In this document: in pieces, positions 53,605 through 61,627 of the stretch
Position numbering within the stretch: position 1 is the first letter of the stretch
Layout: each line of letters opens with the position of its first letter
Assembly (NCBI GenBank): GCA_016290995.1
Contig: JAEEVR010000006.1
Coordinates: 1-64,000 of the forward strand
Direction of reading: 5' to 3'
DNA length: 64,000 bases
Source: Treponema sp.
Lineage (GTDB): Bacteria > Spirochaetota > Spirochaetia > Treponematales > Treponemataceae
The notes under the pieces: model-generated
Databases searched by the model: none
Told to the model about the DNA's origin: nothing
The model's input: the letters and a program-made list of their open reading frames with translations, nothing else
Translations under genes and position numbers: made by a program

Positions 53605-54875
53605 AGCTCCTCCAAAAATCGGTTTAAGAACAAAAGGCCTTCGCGCGTCATCGAGTAAAAGATGTCTCCGTCGCGCTCTGTCCGCTCCAACCATGCGGCC
53701 GCCCCGGCGTTTTGGCCAGTGAAGTCCAGCCGCGCGGCAAGGTCTTTGCCGTAGCGAGTCTTGTATTCGGCGGCGCTCGCGCCGCGCCGGGTACGTAGGT
53801 TCATCATTAAGTATTCAAACTCTTGGGTGTCTTGGTCAAGCGCTTCCAGCTGGCAAGGAAAGCCCAGCGCGGCGCGGACGTTATGGTCTTGCGGCGCCTC
53901 TTGGCGCGCGAGGTCCGCGTTATGGTCTTGCGAGCAATCTCCGCCGCGCGCTTCTTGGTCAGTAAAGCCTTTTGTTTTTTTGTTTTCGTTCCAAAACTTT
54001 ATGTACTCCGCCGCGTCCAAAACGTTTGTGTAGCGAAAGCCTTCTGGCAAGCCGTAAATCGTTCCGGCCGCTCCGGCTCCCGCTCCCAAGTAAGAGTCTA
54101 GCGCCCAATAGGCCGAGTTGTGCTTGCTCTCAAAGCCGGCCTTTGCAAAGTTGCTGACTTCGTATTGCGCAAAGCCGCGCTCTTCCAAAAGGTCTCGGCC
54201 GTAAAGCCACAGTTCTTCCGCATCTTCTTCGTCGTAAGGAATCTTTCCCGCGTCAATCGCGTTTTTTAGCGGCGTTCCTTCTTCCAGCGTGAGCGAATAA
54301 AGCGAAACGTGCTTGGCTCCGTTCCGCTCGATAAAATCTATGTCGCGCGCGATGTCTTCTTTTGTCTGGAAGGGAAGGCCCGCGATCAAGTCGGCCGACC
54401 ATTCATGAGGCCAAAAATTTTTTATCAATCGCGCCGCTTCTTCGATTTGCGCTTCGCTCGCGCGCCGGCCGATCGCGTCCAGGACTTTTTGGTTTTTGCA
54501 TTGAACGCCGACGCTCAAGCGGTTGATTCCGCATGCGTCCGCGGCCTCCAAAAGTTCGCGCGAGATTGTTCCGGGATTCATCTCGATCGTCCACTCGCAA
54601 TTCGCGGCAAGCGGCGCGGCTTTGTTCGTTGCCGCGGCCTTTATGGTCTTGCATAAATTTTTTAAGTCGCTAGGATTAAGCAGGCTTGGAGTTCCGCCTC
54701 CGATGTAAACGCTCTTCCATTCCTCAACGCAAAACGCTTTCGCCAAATATTCAATCTGGCGCGAGACTGCTTTTACGTATTCAGTTGGAACGGAACCGCT
54801 GGGCTTTGAAAAGAAATCGCAATAGCCGCATTTTTGGAGGCAGTAGGGAATGTGGATGTAAAGGGGCGGCCTCAC
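53601..54875 (-). CDS. hemW: HemW-type radical SAM protein
   Basis: 424 residues from a GTG overlapping the lepB stop (GTGA). The N-terminus YIHIPYCLQKCGYCDFFSKP has CX3CX2C followed by x-Phe, the HemW form rather than the CxC of true HemN coproporphyrinogen oxidase. VYIGGGTPSLL and the SVGVQ and GLPFQTKED blocks follow. The family is a haem chaperone. Residues about 303-338 form an extra hydrophilic insert with two QDHN repeats, absent in the usual protein and encoded by a repeated 11-mer. Middle gene of lepB-hemW-HAD. Confidence 0.9.
   Translation of the reverse strand: MRPPLYIHIPYCLQKCGYCDFFSKPSGSVPTEYVKAVSRQIEYLAKAFCVEEWKSVYIGGGTPSLLNPSDLKNLCKTIKAAATNKAAPLAANCEWTIEMNPGTISRELLEAADACGINRLSVGVQCKNQKVLDAIGRRASEAQIEEAARLIKNFWPHEWSADLIAGLPFQTKEDIARDIDFIERNGAKHVSLYSLTLEEGTPLKNAIDAGKIPYDEEDAEELWLYGRDLLEERGFAQYEVSNFAKAGFESKHNSAYWALDSYLGAGAGAAGTIYGLPEGFRYTNVLDAAEYIKFWNENKKTKGFTDQEARGGDCSQDHNADLARQEAPQDHNVRAALGFPCQLEALDQDTQEFEYLMMNLRTRRGASAAEYKTRYGKDLAARLDFTGQNAGAAAWLERTERDGDIFYSMTREGLLFLNRFLEEL
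53880..53931 (-). repeat. Repeated 11-mer CAAGACCATAA in hemW
   Basis: The complement TTATGGTCTTG is at 53881-53891 and 53920-53930 (39-base period, extended CG...CG), again at 54641-54651 in a different codon frame of hemW, and at 20954-20964 beside the tRNA-linked region. The copies at 20954 and 54641 also share a preceding GCCGCGG..CC stretch. Confidence 0.7.
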
Positions 54876-55570
54876 TTTAGGAATGAAAAAATCTTAAGCT
54901 GGCTAAAAGGATAATAGCTCATCAAAACCCGCTTTTGAATTTTGGAGCCTTTGATTTTTCCAAAAAGGCGCGAGTCCGCGCAAGAAAGGCGGTTGTCGCC
55001 CAAAACGTAGTATTCATCGTCGCCCAAAGTCATCTTGTCAAACGAGCCGCGCACGCCAATCTCCGGAGTCCAGCCTGTCGGCGGAACGGTAATGTCAACG
55101 CTGTAAGAAACTTGGTTCAACTCAAACTCGGTGAAAAAATGCTTTTCGTTTTTTGGCTGGATGTAAAGGATAAAGTCCTTCATGTAAATCGTGTCGCCGG
55201 GCAGGGCCACCGCGCGGCGCATCAAGGCCTTTTCGTTTGTCCAAGGATGGTATTTTTGAAAGGTAAAGGCTCCGGCAAACAAGTCCATAATCTTTTGTCC
55301 AAAAGAAAGCTTTGTTTCTCTTTGGGCGATGACGATTATCTCGCCGCGCTTGATTTTCTTTCCGATTGGAGTGGCAAAAACGCATGTTCCGCTGGGAACG
55401 TTGGGCTCCATCGACGCGGACCTTTGCTGGATCGGGCAAACCACAAAGGCAAGGATGGCGTTCATCACGATAAAAAACGAAACGACAAAAAGGATGGCGT
55501 TTCGGATAAAGCGGCGCCTTTCTTGCTTTAACGAAAAGGAAATTTCGTAAATGTTCGTGTTTTTGCTCAT
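54872..55570 (-). CDS. lepB: Signal peptidase I, atypical active site
   Basis: 232 residues. One N-terminal membrane helix (about 22-44), then the serine motif SASMEP with nucleophile Ser53, and the conserved boxes RRAVALPGDTIYM and VLGDNRLSCADSRLFG. In ordinary type I signal peptidases the residue before RAV/RVI is the general-base Lys (KRxxGLPGD); here it is Arg118 (MRRAVALPGD). The enzyme may use a different base or be inactive. The gene is first in lepB-hemW-HAD, driven by a promoter 6 bases upstream of the ATG. Confidence 0.9.
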   Translation of the reverse strand: MSKNTNIYEISFSLKQERRRFIRNAILFVVSFFIVMNAILAFVVCPIQQRSASMEPNVPSGTCVFATPIGKKIKRGEIIVIAQRETKLSFGQKIMDLFAGAFTFQKYHPWTNEKALMRRAVALPGDTIYMKDFILYIQPKNEKHFFTEFELNQVSYSVDITVPPTGWTPEIGVRGSFDKMTLGDDEYYVLGDNRLSCADSRLFGKIKGSKIQKRVLMSYYPFSQLKIFSFLK

Positions 55571-55576
55571 GCCGAC

Positions 55577-55606
55577 AGTTTAGCGCAAAGGCGGGCTTTT
55601 GCGCAA
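55577..55606 (-). promoter_or_regulatory. lepB promoter, predicted leaderless
   Basis: Minus strand TTGCGC (55606-55601), 18 bases, TAAACT (55582-55577), then 6 bases (GTCGGC) to the ATG at 55570. Confidence 0.5.
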
Positions 55607-55611
55607 TATTA

Positions 55612-55640
55612 TTGAAAAAAAAACGAAAGTGTTGTATAAT
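55612..55640 (+). promoter_or_regulatory. smpB promoter, near-leaderless
   Basis: TTGAAA (55612-55617), 17 bases, TATAAT (55635-55640), then 8 bases to the ATG at 55649. Divergent from the lepB promoter, with only 5 bases between the two -35 boxes. Confidence 0.75.
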
Positions 55641-55648
55641 GTTAGGTT

Positions 55649-56113
55649 ATGGCAGAAGGCGGAAAAAAAATCGCGGAAAACCGAAAGGCTCGCTATGATT
55701 ACTTTATTGAAGACTCGATTGAATGCGGAATCGCCCTTGTAGGCACCGAAGTCAAGTGCGTAAAGGCCGGAAATCTGTCTTTTCCGGACGCTTTTGCCGA
55801 AATTATAAAGGGAGAAGTCTGGGTTAAAGGCCTTCATATCGCGGAATACTCCTATTCCAGCGTCTTTAACCACAATCCCGACCGGGCCAAAAAGCTTTTG
55901 CTACACCGGGATCAGATAAAAAGACTTGCAAGAAAAGTTGACGAAAAGGGTTACACTTTGATCCCTTTGGACTTTTATTTAAAGAACGGACGCGTAAAGG
56001 TTACGCTTGGCGTTTGCAAAGGAAAGAAGGCCTATGACAAGCGCGAGACGATAAAGGCTCGCGACAACGACAGGCTTATGGCTAGGGAATTTAGAAAGGG
56101 GCTGAATGGCTAA
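55649..56113 (+). CDS. smpB: tmRNA-binding protein SmpB
   Basis: 154 residues. Blocks: IAENRKARYDYFIEDSIECGIALVGTEVKC, VKGLHIAEYSY, DRAKKLLLHRDQIKRLA, GYTLIPLDFYLKNGRVKVTLGVCKGKK and the C-terminal YDKRETIKARDNDRLMAREF tail that enters the mRNA channel. Works with the tmRNA encoded at 38814. Overlaps the next gene by 8 bases. Confidence 0.97.
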   Translation: MAEGGKKIAENRKARYDYFIEDSIECGIALVGTEVKCVKAGNLSFPDAFAEIIKGEVWVKGLHIAEYSYSSVFNHNPDRAKKLLLHRDQIKRLARKVDEKGYTLIPLDFYLKNGRVKVTLGVCKGKKAYDKRETIKARDNDRLMAREFRKGLNG

Positions 56114-57023
56114 GGGCAAGTTTTTTGCAAAGACGATTTTTCTCGCGGCTTTGTGCCTTTTTGCGCAAGGACTTTCCTTTGCGCAGGAGAAAAAATACAA
56201 CCTTTGCTATTATGGCGTTGTCACAAACGTAAACGACCAAAACATGCTCAACATCACCCAAGACTTGTTCTTCGCTCAGCTTAGAGGAATCAGCTATCTA
56301 GAAACGCAAGACATGCGCGACGACGAAATCAAGGATTCCTACAAGGAAATTCAAACCGACGAAAGCGGCGAGGCTTTCTTTAAGCGCGCGCAGAGCCAGG
56401 TGTCCGATCCCAATACAATCGTCTTTGTTACAAGAATCTACAGGCCCCGCAGCGACGAAAAGTGGCAGTGCGCCTTTATCGCAAAGAACATGGCCACCGG
56501 AGCCGTTGTGTCCAAGGGAAAGGAGTACGACTCCTACTACAAGATTTTGACTGACGCAAAGGTCTTGATCCAAAGCGTAGTGTCAGGAGCCGCCGGCAAC
56601 AGCGACTCGGAAACAGCCGGCGCCCAAAAAATCGCTGGCGGCCCCGCCGCGGCCGGCTCGGAAGGCGGAACCGAAAACATCGCGGGCTCTTGGGGCGGCG
56701 AAAAGGACGCCAGCAAAATCATCTTGCTCAGAAGCGGCCGCGGCTTTATCGTATTTAACAACGGCGCCACGATGAATGTGACTGTCTCGGCGGGCGAGGG
56801 CGGAACGTCGATTAAAATCGTTCAAAAAGACAAGTTCAACGCTTCGTTCTATCCAGACATAGACAGGCAGACAATATTAAACTTTGCCGAAAGCGCTTCG
56901 CCGATTGAGTGGAACTTGACGCTTACAAAAAGCGGATCGCTTGTAGGAAAGAAAAAGACTTTGGTTCAGTCCGGGGATTCGGTAGAGCCCGCAAGCGTTG
57001 ACGTCGCTTGGACTAAGAAGTAA
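56106..57023 (+). CDS. Exported protein of unknown function
   Basis: 305 residues. Signal peptide (AKTIFLAALCLFAQGLSFAQE). N-terminal half (about 30-150) is mixed alpha/beta with YGVVTNVNDQNMLNITQDLF and FVTRIYRPRSDEKWQCAFI. A Gly/Ala/Ser-rich linker (about 160-190) leads to a C-terminal domain starting IAGSWGGEKDASKIILLRSG, which reads like a small beta-barrel/lipocalin-type or DUF-like fold. I cannot name the family. It begins inside the last codons of smpB and converges with the kinase gene, overlapping 11 bases. Confidence 0.75.
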   Translation: MAKGKFFAKTIFLAALCLFAQGLSFAQEKKYNLCYYGVVTNVNDQNMLNITQDLFFAQLRGISYLETQDMRDDEIKDSYKEIQTDESGEAFFKRAQSQVSDPNTIVFVTRIYRPRSDEKWQCAFIAKNMATGAVVSKGKEYDSYYKILTDAKVLIQSVVSGAAGNSDSETAGAQKIAGGPAAAGSEGGTENIAGSWGGEKDASKIILLRSGRGFIVFNNGATMNVTVSAGEGGTSIKIVQKDKFNASFYPDIDRQTILNFAESASPIEWNLTLTKSGSLVGKKKTLVQSGDSVEPASVDVAWTKK

Positions 57024-58389
57024 TTGGAATCGTAATCGTAAAGCTGGTTCCAATTCCCTTTTCGCTTTTTACGTCGATCTCCCAATTGTGAATGTCCATC
57101 ACTGTTTTTACCACCGACAAGCCGATCCCTTGGCCTTGCTCGCGGCGGGAGTTCGTTCCCCTAAAAAAAAGCTCAAAGGCGCGTTCGGTCTCTTCTTGCG
57201 TCATTCCTATTCCCTTGTCGGAAATCATAATCTTAGCGCGGCCGTTCTCAATGCAGGCGCTTACGTCGATTTCCGCGGCGGGCTCTGAGTATCTAATCGC
57301 GTTTGAGAAAATGTTTTCAAGCGCGCGAGAGACAAGCTGTTCGTCCATTTTGACTTTTATTCCAGATGGAACGGAGCAAGAAACCGTTACTGTTCTGTTG
57401 AAAATTTCGCCTGTGGTTTTGGCGTTCTTTTCAAATTCCAAAATGTAGGCGGCAAGATCCCGTTCCTCAAAAGTCTTGGACCAATCGGATTCGCTAATCC
57501 TTATAAAGTTGACCATGTTGTCCACCATGGTTTCAAGCTGCGATGTCTTTTGGAGAATGATTTGCAAAGCCTCGCTTTCCTTTTTGGAATCGTTAAAAAG
57601 TCCGTCGGAGATTCCTTCGGTGTAGCCCTTGATTACGGCAAGCGGCGTCTTTAGGTCGTGGCCCAGTCCCAGCACAAAGCGGTCGCGCTGGTTTTTCTTT
57701 TCTTTTAGCGCTTTGCGGAACTCCTCCATGTGAATCAAGAGGCTTGTGATTTCGTTGGAAAAGCCTTGGTTCAAAGGAATTTCTATCGGCCGCTCAATGT
57801 CTCCGTCCCTTAGTTTTTGCGCTTCCTTTTCCACCAAATTCAAGGAGGACTCGATTTTTTTGAACATCGTAAGCGAAAGGACTATGAAGAAGGCTTCGAA
57901 TATGATTGCGAAAAAAACTATAAAGTCGCGGGGGCGGGGCAGGGAGCCGTTGTTTAGCGCGCCCCGTTGAGCCACGTTCCTGGGGTATCGGACCAAGTGG
58001 ATCAATTGGCTTGCGTAGCTTTCGATTGGAATCGAGCTTATTTGGTAATAATAATCTTCCGCTTTTTCAAAGATGCGGGCGGAAAGTCGTTCCGCGTCGA
58101 TTCTTCCCTTGTCCGGAATCGACGGAATTGTCGAATGGATTACGATGCCGTCTGAAAAAAAGAAGGCCTCCTCAAGGTTTGGCGAACGCTCGCGCAAGTA
58201 TTTGGTGATCGCGGCGCGGTCTTTTTTTGTCAAGGACTTTACGTCAAAGGACTTCATTTTTGCCAAATTGTCGAACAAAAAGCGTTCCGGCGCCGTCGCG
58301 TAAAGGTAAACGTAAAAGCCGGACAAGAACAAAATGGGAACGGCCGTCAATATGACGATGATAAGGATAAAGTGGCTGCGTATTTTCAT
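57013..58389 (-). CDS. Sensor histidine kinase
   Basis: 458 residues. Two membrane helices (about 7-28 and 155-177) bracket a periplasmic sensor of about 125 residues; HAMP-like linker; HisKA with GLGHDLKTPLAVIKGY; HATPase_c with N-box ALENIFSNAIRYSEP and SDKGIGM, then GQGIGLSVVKTVM. Autophosphorylates on the His and passes phosphate to the response regulator encoded 7 bases upstream. The signal is unknown. Confidence 0.93.
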   Translation of the reverse strand: MKIRSHFILIIVILTAVPILFLSGFYVYLYATAPERFLFDNLAKMKSFDVKSLTKKDRAAITKYLRERSPNLEEAFFFSDGIVIHSTIPSIPDKGRIDAERLSARIFEKAEDYYYQISSIPIESYASQLIHLVRYPRNVAQRGALNNGSLPRPRDFIVFFAIIFEAFFIVLSLTMFKKIESSLNLVEKEAQKLRDGDIERPIEIPLNQGFSNEITSLLIHMEEFRKALKEKKNQRDRFVLGLGHDLKTPLAVIKGYTEGISDGLFNDSKKESEALQIILQKTSQLETMVDNMVNFIRISESDWSKTFEERDLAAYILEFEKNAKTTGEIFNRTVTVSCSVPSGIKVKMDEQLVSRALENIFSNAIRYSEPAAEIDVSACIENGRAKIMISDKGIGMTQEETERAFELFFRGTNSRREQGQGIGLSVVKTVMDIHNWEIDVKSEKGIGTSFTITIPITS

Positions 58390-58396
58390 TTATCGT

Positions 58397-59134
58397 TTAT
58401 TGGCCGGAGGCTTGCTGGGCTTTTTGTTCGGCCTTCTTTTTGAGCGGGTCCTCAAAGCGGTAGCCGTACCTAAAAATCGTCTTGATGTATTCTGGATTGC
58501 GGGGGTCCCGCTCGATTTTCTTTCTTAGGCGTTGGATGTAAACGGCCACGGCGGTCACGTCTCCAAAGGGAACCTTCCAAACCGCGTTGAAAATCTTGTC
58601 GGGAGACAGGTTTTCGTCTTGATGGTGGACCAAAAAGTCCAAAACGTCAAATTCCCTTGCGCTGAGGCGGACTTTTGCCACGCCGCGCTTTAACACGCAA
58701 GAATTTTCCAAGATTGTGTATTCGCCAAATTGAATCGATTCTTCCGCCGCCGCCTCGGTTTTTGTAAGGCGCCTAAGGTTTGCCTGCAGGCGGGCGATCA
58801 ACACGCGGGGGCTAAAGGGTTTTGTGACAAATTCGTCGGCGCCCAAGTCAAGGGCGGCGATTATGTCTTCGTCGGCGTTGCGCGCGCTTACGATTATTAC
58901 CGGAATCGAGTCCCTGTATTCCGCGCGGAATTTTTTTAGGAAATCCATGCCGCTCATTCCCGGCAGGTTAAGGTCCAGCAAAAGCGCCGACGGGGCTCTT
59001 CCGCGCAAGGCCAAAGTCGCTTCTTCCGCGGAAGGGTATACAAGCGGCTCCATGCCCGCGTTTTGGACGTAAAGGGCTATCAGGTCTGCCATTTCGGGAA
59101 CGTCTTCGATAATCAGAATTTTGGCTTTTTCCAT
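58397..59134 (-). CDS. OmpR/PhoB-family response regulator
   Basis: 245 residues. Receiver domain with acidic pair EDVPE, phospho-Asp in LLLDLNLPGMSG and Lys in FVTKPFSP; C-terminal winged helix (RLSAREFDVLDFLVHHQDENLSP, GDVTAVAVYIQRLRKKIE, IKTIFRYGYRFED). Binds DNA as a dimer when phosphorylated by the kinase encoded next. Short Lys/Ala/Gln tail at the end. Confidence 0.95.
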   Translation of the reverse strand: MEKAKILIIEDVPEMADLIALYVQNAGMEPLVYPSAEEATLALRGRAPSALLLDLNLPGMSGMDFLKKFRAEYRDSIPVIIVSARNADEDIIAALDLGADEFVTKPFSPRVLIARLQANLRRLTKTEAAAEESIQFGEYTILENSCVLKRGVAKVRLSAREFDVLDFLVHHQDENLSPDKIFNAVWKVPFGDVTAVAVYIQRLRKKIERDPRNPEYIKTIFRYGYRFEDPLKKKAEQKAQQASGQ

Positions 59135-59142
59135 ACAAGCCT

Positions 59143-59172
59143 ATTATAACCCATTTTTGTCCTAATATTCAA
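59143..59172 (-). promoter_or_regulatory. Response-regulator operon promoter, near-leaderless
   Basis: Minus strand TTGAAT (59172-59167), 18 bases, TATAAT (59148-59143), then 8 bases to the ATG at 59134. Confidence 0.7.
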
Positions 59173-59204
59173 TAAAAAAAAATCCGAAAATTTATAAGAA
59201 TAAA

Positions 59205-59241
59205 CTTGCTTTTTTTAGCAAGGTGTGATACTATAAAGAAT
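59205..59241 (+). promoter_or_regulatory. Flagellar operon promoter with two inverted repeats
   Basis: TTGCTT (59206-59211), 17 bases ending TGTGA, TACTAT (59229-59234). CTTGCT / AGCAAG around a T-run covers the -35 box, and TACTAT-AAAGA-ATAGTA covers the -10 box. This looks like a sigma-70 site with possible operators, not a sigma-28 TAAA/GCCGATAA site. The leader to flbD is about 65 bases. Confidence 0.55.
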
Positions 59242-59305
59242 AGTAGCATAGGGTAAATTTTTGCCAATGCTTCCATATCTTTATTAGTGGGGAAATAATT
59301 TAGAT

Positions 59306-59503
59306 ATGATAGAAGTTGAGCGTCTCAACGGATCAAAGTATTTTTTAAATCCGCATATGATCGAGTCGATGGAAAGCCTTCCTGACTTGACGATTACGAT
59401 GCTCTCCGGAAAAAAAGTTATCGTAAAGAATTCCCCGGAAGACATTATAAATAAAATTGTTGATTATCGAAAAAGAATCGGTATAAACACCCAAGAGGTA
59501 TAA
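59306..59503 (+). CDS. flbD: Flagellar protein FlbD
   Basis: 65 residues. MIEVERLNGSKYFLNPHMIESMESLPDLTI is the FlbD signature of spirochaetes and Firmicutes; TMLSGKKVIVKNSPEDIINKI completes the fold. Role in flagellar synthesis is poorly defined. First gene of the flagellar run; motA starts one base after its stop. GTGGGG lies about 14 bases before the ATG. Confidence 0.93.
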   Translation: MIEVERLNGSKYFLNPHMIESMESLPDLTITMLSGKKVIVKNSPEDIINKIVDYRKRIGINTQEV

Positions 59504-59504
59504 A

Positions 59505-60287
59505 ATGGATATAGCGACAATAATCGGAATTGCGGGCGGCGCGGCTTGTATCGTCATGTCTGTATTGACGTCAGGCGGTACGCTGGGCGGAATCATCGAC
59601 ATTCCGTCTGTGTTCATGACTGTAGGCGGTTCTTACGCGGCCTTGTTCATTCTTACGCCCTTAAACAAAGCGATCGGCCTTTTTAAGGTTATGGGAAAGG
59701 CCTTTAAGATTCCCGATTTTGGCGAAAAATCCCTGGTTCAAAATATTGTAAACCTTTCTGACAAAGCGCGCCGCGAAGGCCTTTTGATCTTGGAAGACGG
59801 CCTTGAGGATTTGGAAGACCCCTTCCTTAAGAGCGGCTTGCGCTTGGTAATCGACGGCACTGACGGAGCGGTAGTTCGCAAAATCATGGAAAACGAAATG
59901 AACCAAACCGAAGCCCGCCATATGGAATGGATCAACTGCGTAAACCAGTGGGCCGGCTTTGCCCCTGGCTTCGGAATGATGGGTACCGTACTTGGTTTGA
60001 TTGGTATGTTGAACAACTTGGAAGACAAGAGCTCGCTCGGTCCTAACATGGCCGTAGCCTTGATCACTACATTGTACGGTTCAATGATGGCCAACTGGCT
60101 TTTGACTCCGTTTGGACAAAACCTCATCGGCCAAAACTCAATGGAAATGCGCGTAAAAGAAATGGTAATAGAAGGCGTTTTGGCCATTCAGGCCGGCGAA
60201 AACTCTCGCGTTATCGCCCAAAAGCTTTTGACATACCTTGATCCGGTCACAAGAAAGGCCGTAGCTTCGGAAGTATTGAAGGATTAG
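59505..60287 (+). CDS. motA: Flagellar motor stator protein MotA
   Basis: 260 residues with four membrane helices (about 3-22, 32-52, 148-170, 180-202). The proline-bearing segments FAPGFGMMGTVLGLIGML and LYGSMMANWLLTP line the ion path; the cytoplasmic loop has charged residues (ARREGLLILEDGLED) that contact FliG. Forms the proton- or sodium-driven stator with MotB, encoded 4 bases later. Periplasmic flagella are implied. Confidence 0.96.
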   Translation: MDIATIIGIAGGAACIVMSVLTSGGTLGGIIDIPSVFMTVGGSYAALFILTPLNKAIGLFKVMGKAFKIPDFGEKSLVQNIVNLSDKARREGLLILEDGLEDLEDPFLKSGLRLVIDGTDGAVVRKIMENEMNQTEARHMEWINCVNQWAGFAPGFGMMGTVLGLIGMLNNLEDKSSLGPNMAVALITTLYGSMMANWLLTPFGQNLIGQNSMEMRVKEMVIEGVLAIQAGENSRVIAQKLLTYLDPVTRKAVASEVLKD

Positions 60288-60291
60288 TTAG

Positions 60292-61026
60292 ATGGGTAAG
60301 AAGAAAGAGCCTGAAAAACCGTCAACAGCCTGGCAGGGAACGTATGGCGACATGATTACGTTGATGCTTTGCTTCTTCGTAATGTTGTACAACCCTTCCG
60401 AGATTGACATAACCCAATTGGCCACAATCACCGAAAGCCTTCAGATGCACCAAACTGAAACGACTTCGGGCGGCATGTCGCTTAGCGCCGGCCGCCTTGC
60501 CGATTTGGGAAACACTATCAGCGCTCTTCCTTCCGTAGAAAAGGGCCGCTCTCTTGGCATGGCCAAGAAAAAGGCGGTTTCGCTTTTCGCTCCCGACGTA
60601 AAGTCAAACCGCATTACGATTACCAGCGACGAGCGCGGCTTGATCATAACGTTGGCGGCCGACGCCTTCTTTAGAAAAGGCAGCGCGGACTTGGACATCG
60701 AAGACACGCGCGACACGCTTTTGCGCCTTAGCGAATTTTTTAGTGATAAAGATTTATTGCAAAAAAACCGAAGATTTAGGATAGAAGGCCATACCGATAA
60801 AACGCCAGTGGACTCTGAAAATTCAGAGTTTATAAGCAATTGGGAGCTTTCTGCCGCGCGCGCGATGAACGTCTTGCATTACCTTGCCGACTTTGGCGCT
60901 CCCGAGCGGCAGTTTTCAGTCGCGGGCTACGCGGACACCAGGCCTAAATTTGAAGGCGACACGGAAGAGGCTATGGCCTACAACCGTCGCGTTGACATAG
61001 TAATTCTAGACGAAGGGCATTTTTAA
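60292..61026 (+). CDS. motB: Flagellar motor stator protein MotB
   Basis: 244 residues. One membrane helix (about 18-37) with the essential Asp in [15 protein letters not shown], a plug/linker region, and a C-terminal OmpA-like peptidoglycan-binding domain ([63 protein letters not shown]). Anchors the stator to the cell wall. Confidence 0.96.
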   Translation: MGKKKEPEKPSTAWQGTYGDMITLMLCFFVMLYNPSEIDITQLATITESLQMHQTETTSGGMSLSAGRLADLGNTISALPSVEKGRSLGMAKKKAVSLFAPDVKSNRITITSDERGLIITLAADAFFRKGSADLDIEDTRDTLLRLSEFFSDKDLLQKNRRFRIEGHTDKTPVDSENSEFISNWELSAARAMNVLHYLADFGAPERQFSVAGYADTRPKFEGDTEEAMAYNRRVDIVILDEGHF

Positions 61027-61051
61027 TGCTAGATTATAACGGAGGTAAAAA

Positions 61052-61606
61052 ATGGCTGACGAAGACAATGTAAACGATGACCTTGGCGACGAAGAAGGCG
61101 CCGCGGCGGCCCCAGCCAAAAAAGGCGGAATTGGAGGCTTGCTTCCGACTTTATTAAAATACATAGCGCTCGCTTTGGGCGCGATAATTCTTATAGTTAC
61201 GGTAGTAATCATTACTATGAACATTATGGGAAGCAATAAGCCGGCCCAGGCCGCGATTCCCGTAAGCGAGGACTATAAGGAAATCGCCGAAGAGTTGGAA
61301 TGGTACACTTCGCTTAGCGAAATCCAGACTCGCACCAGCGATCCAACTCCCGCGAGCGTTGTCGTGAACATTTTCTTGGGCTACAAAAAAGAAGACAAGG
61401 TTACTTCAACCGAAATCACAGCCCAAAGAATTCCGATTCGCGACTTTTTGCGCAATTACTTTGCGGCCAAAACCGCAGAGGAGTTGACTCCGCGAAACGA
61501 AGGCAATATTAAAATTGAAATACGCAACGAAATAAACGACACGATTTTGAACAGAGGAAAAATCAAGGCCGTGTCCTTTGACAAGTTGAACGTTGTGTCG
61601 CAATAA
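61052..61606 (+). CDS. fliL: Flagellar basal-body protein FliL
   Basis: 184 residues. Acidic cytoplasmic N-terminus, one membrane helix (about 36-60, KYIALALGAIILIVTVVIITM), and a periplasmic domain ending TAQRIPIRDFLRNYFAAKTAEEL and IRNEINDTILNRGKIKAVSFDKLNVV, typical of FliL. Supports the stator. GGAGG ribosome site before the ATG. Confidence 0.94.
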   Translation: MADEDNVNDDLGDEEGAAAAPAKKGGIGGLLPTLLKYIALALGAIILIVTVVIITMNIMGSNKPAQAAIPVSEDYKEIAEELEWYTSLSEIQTRTSDPTPASVVVNIFLGYKKEDKVTSTEITAQRIPIRDFLRNYFAAKTAEELTPRNEGNIKIEIRNEINDTILNRGKIKAVSFDKLNVVSQ

Positions 61607-61627
61607 AAAAAGAGGCGGGCATTTTAG

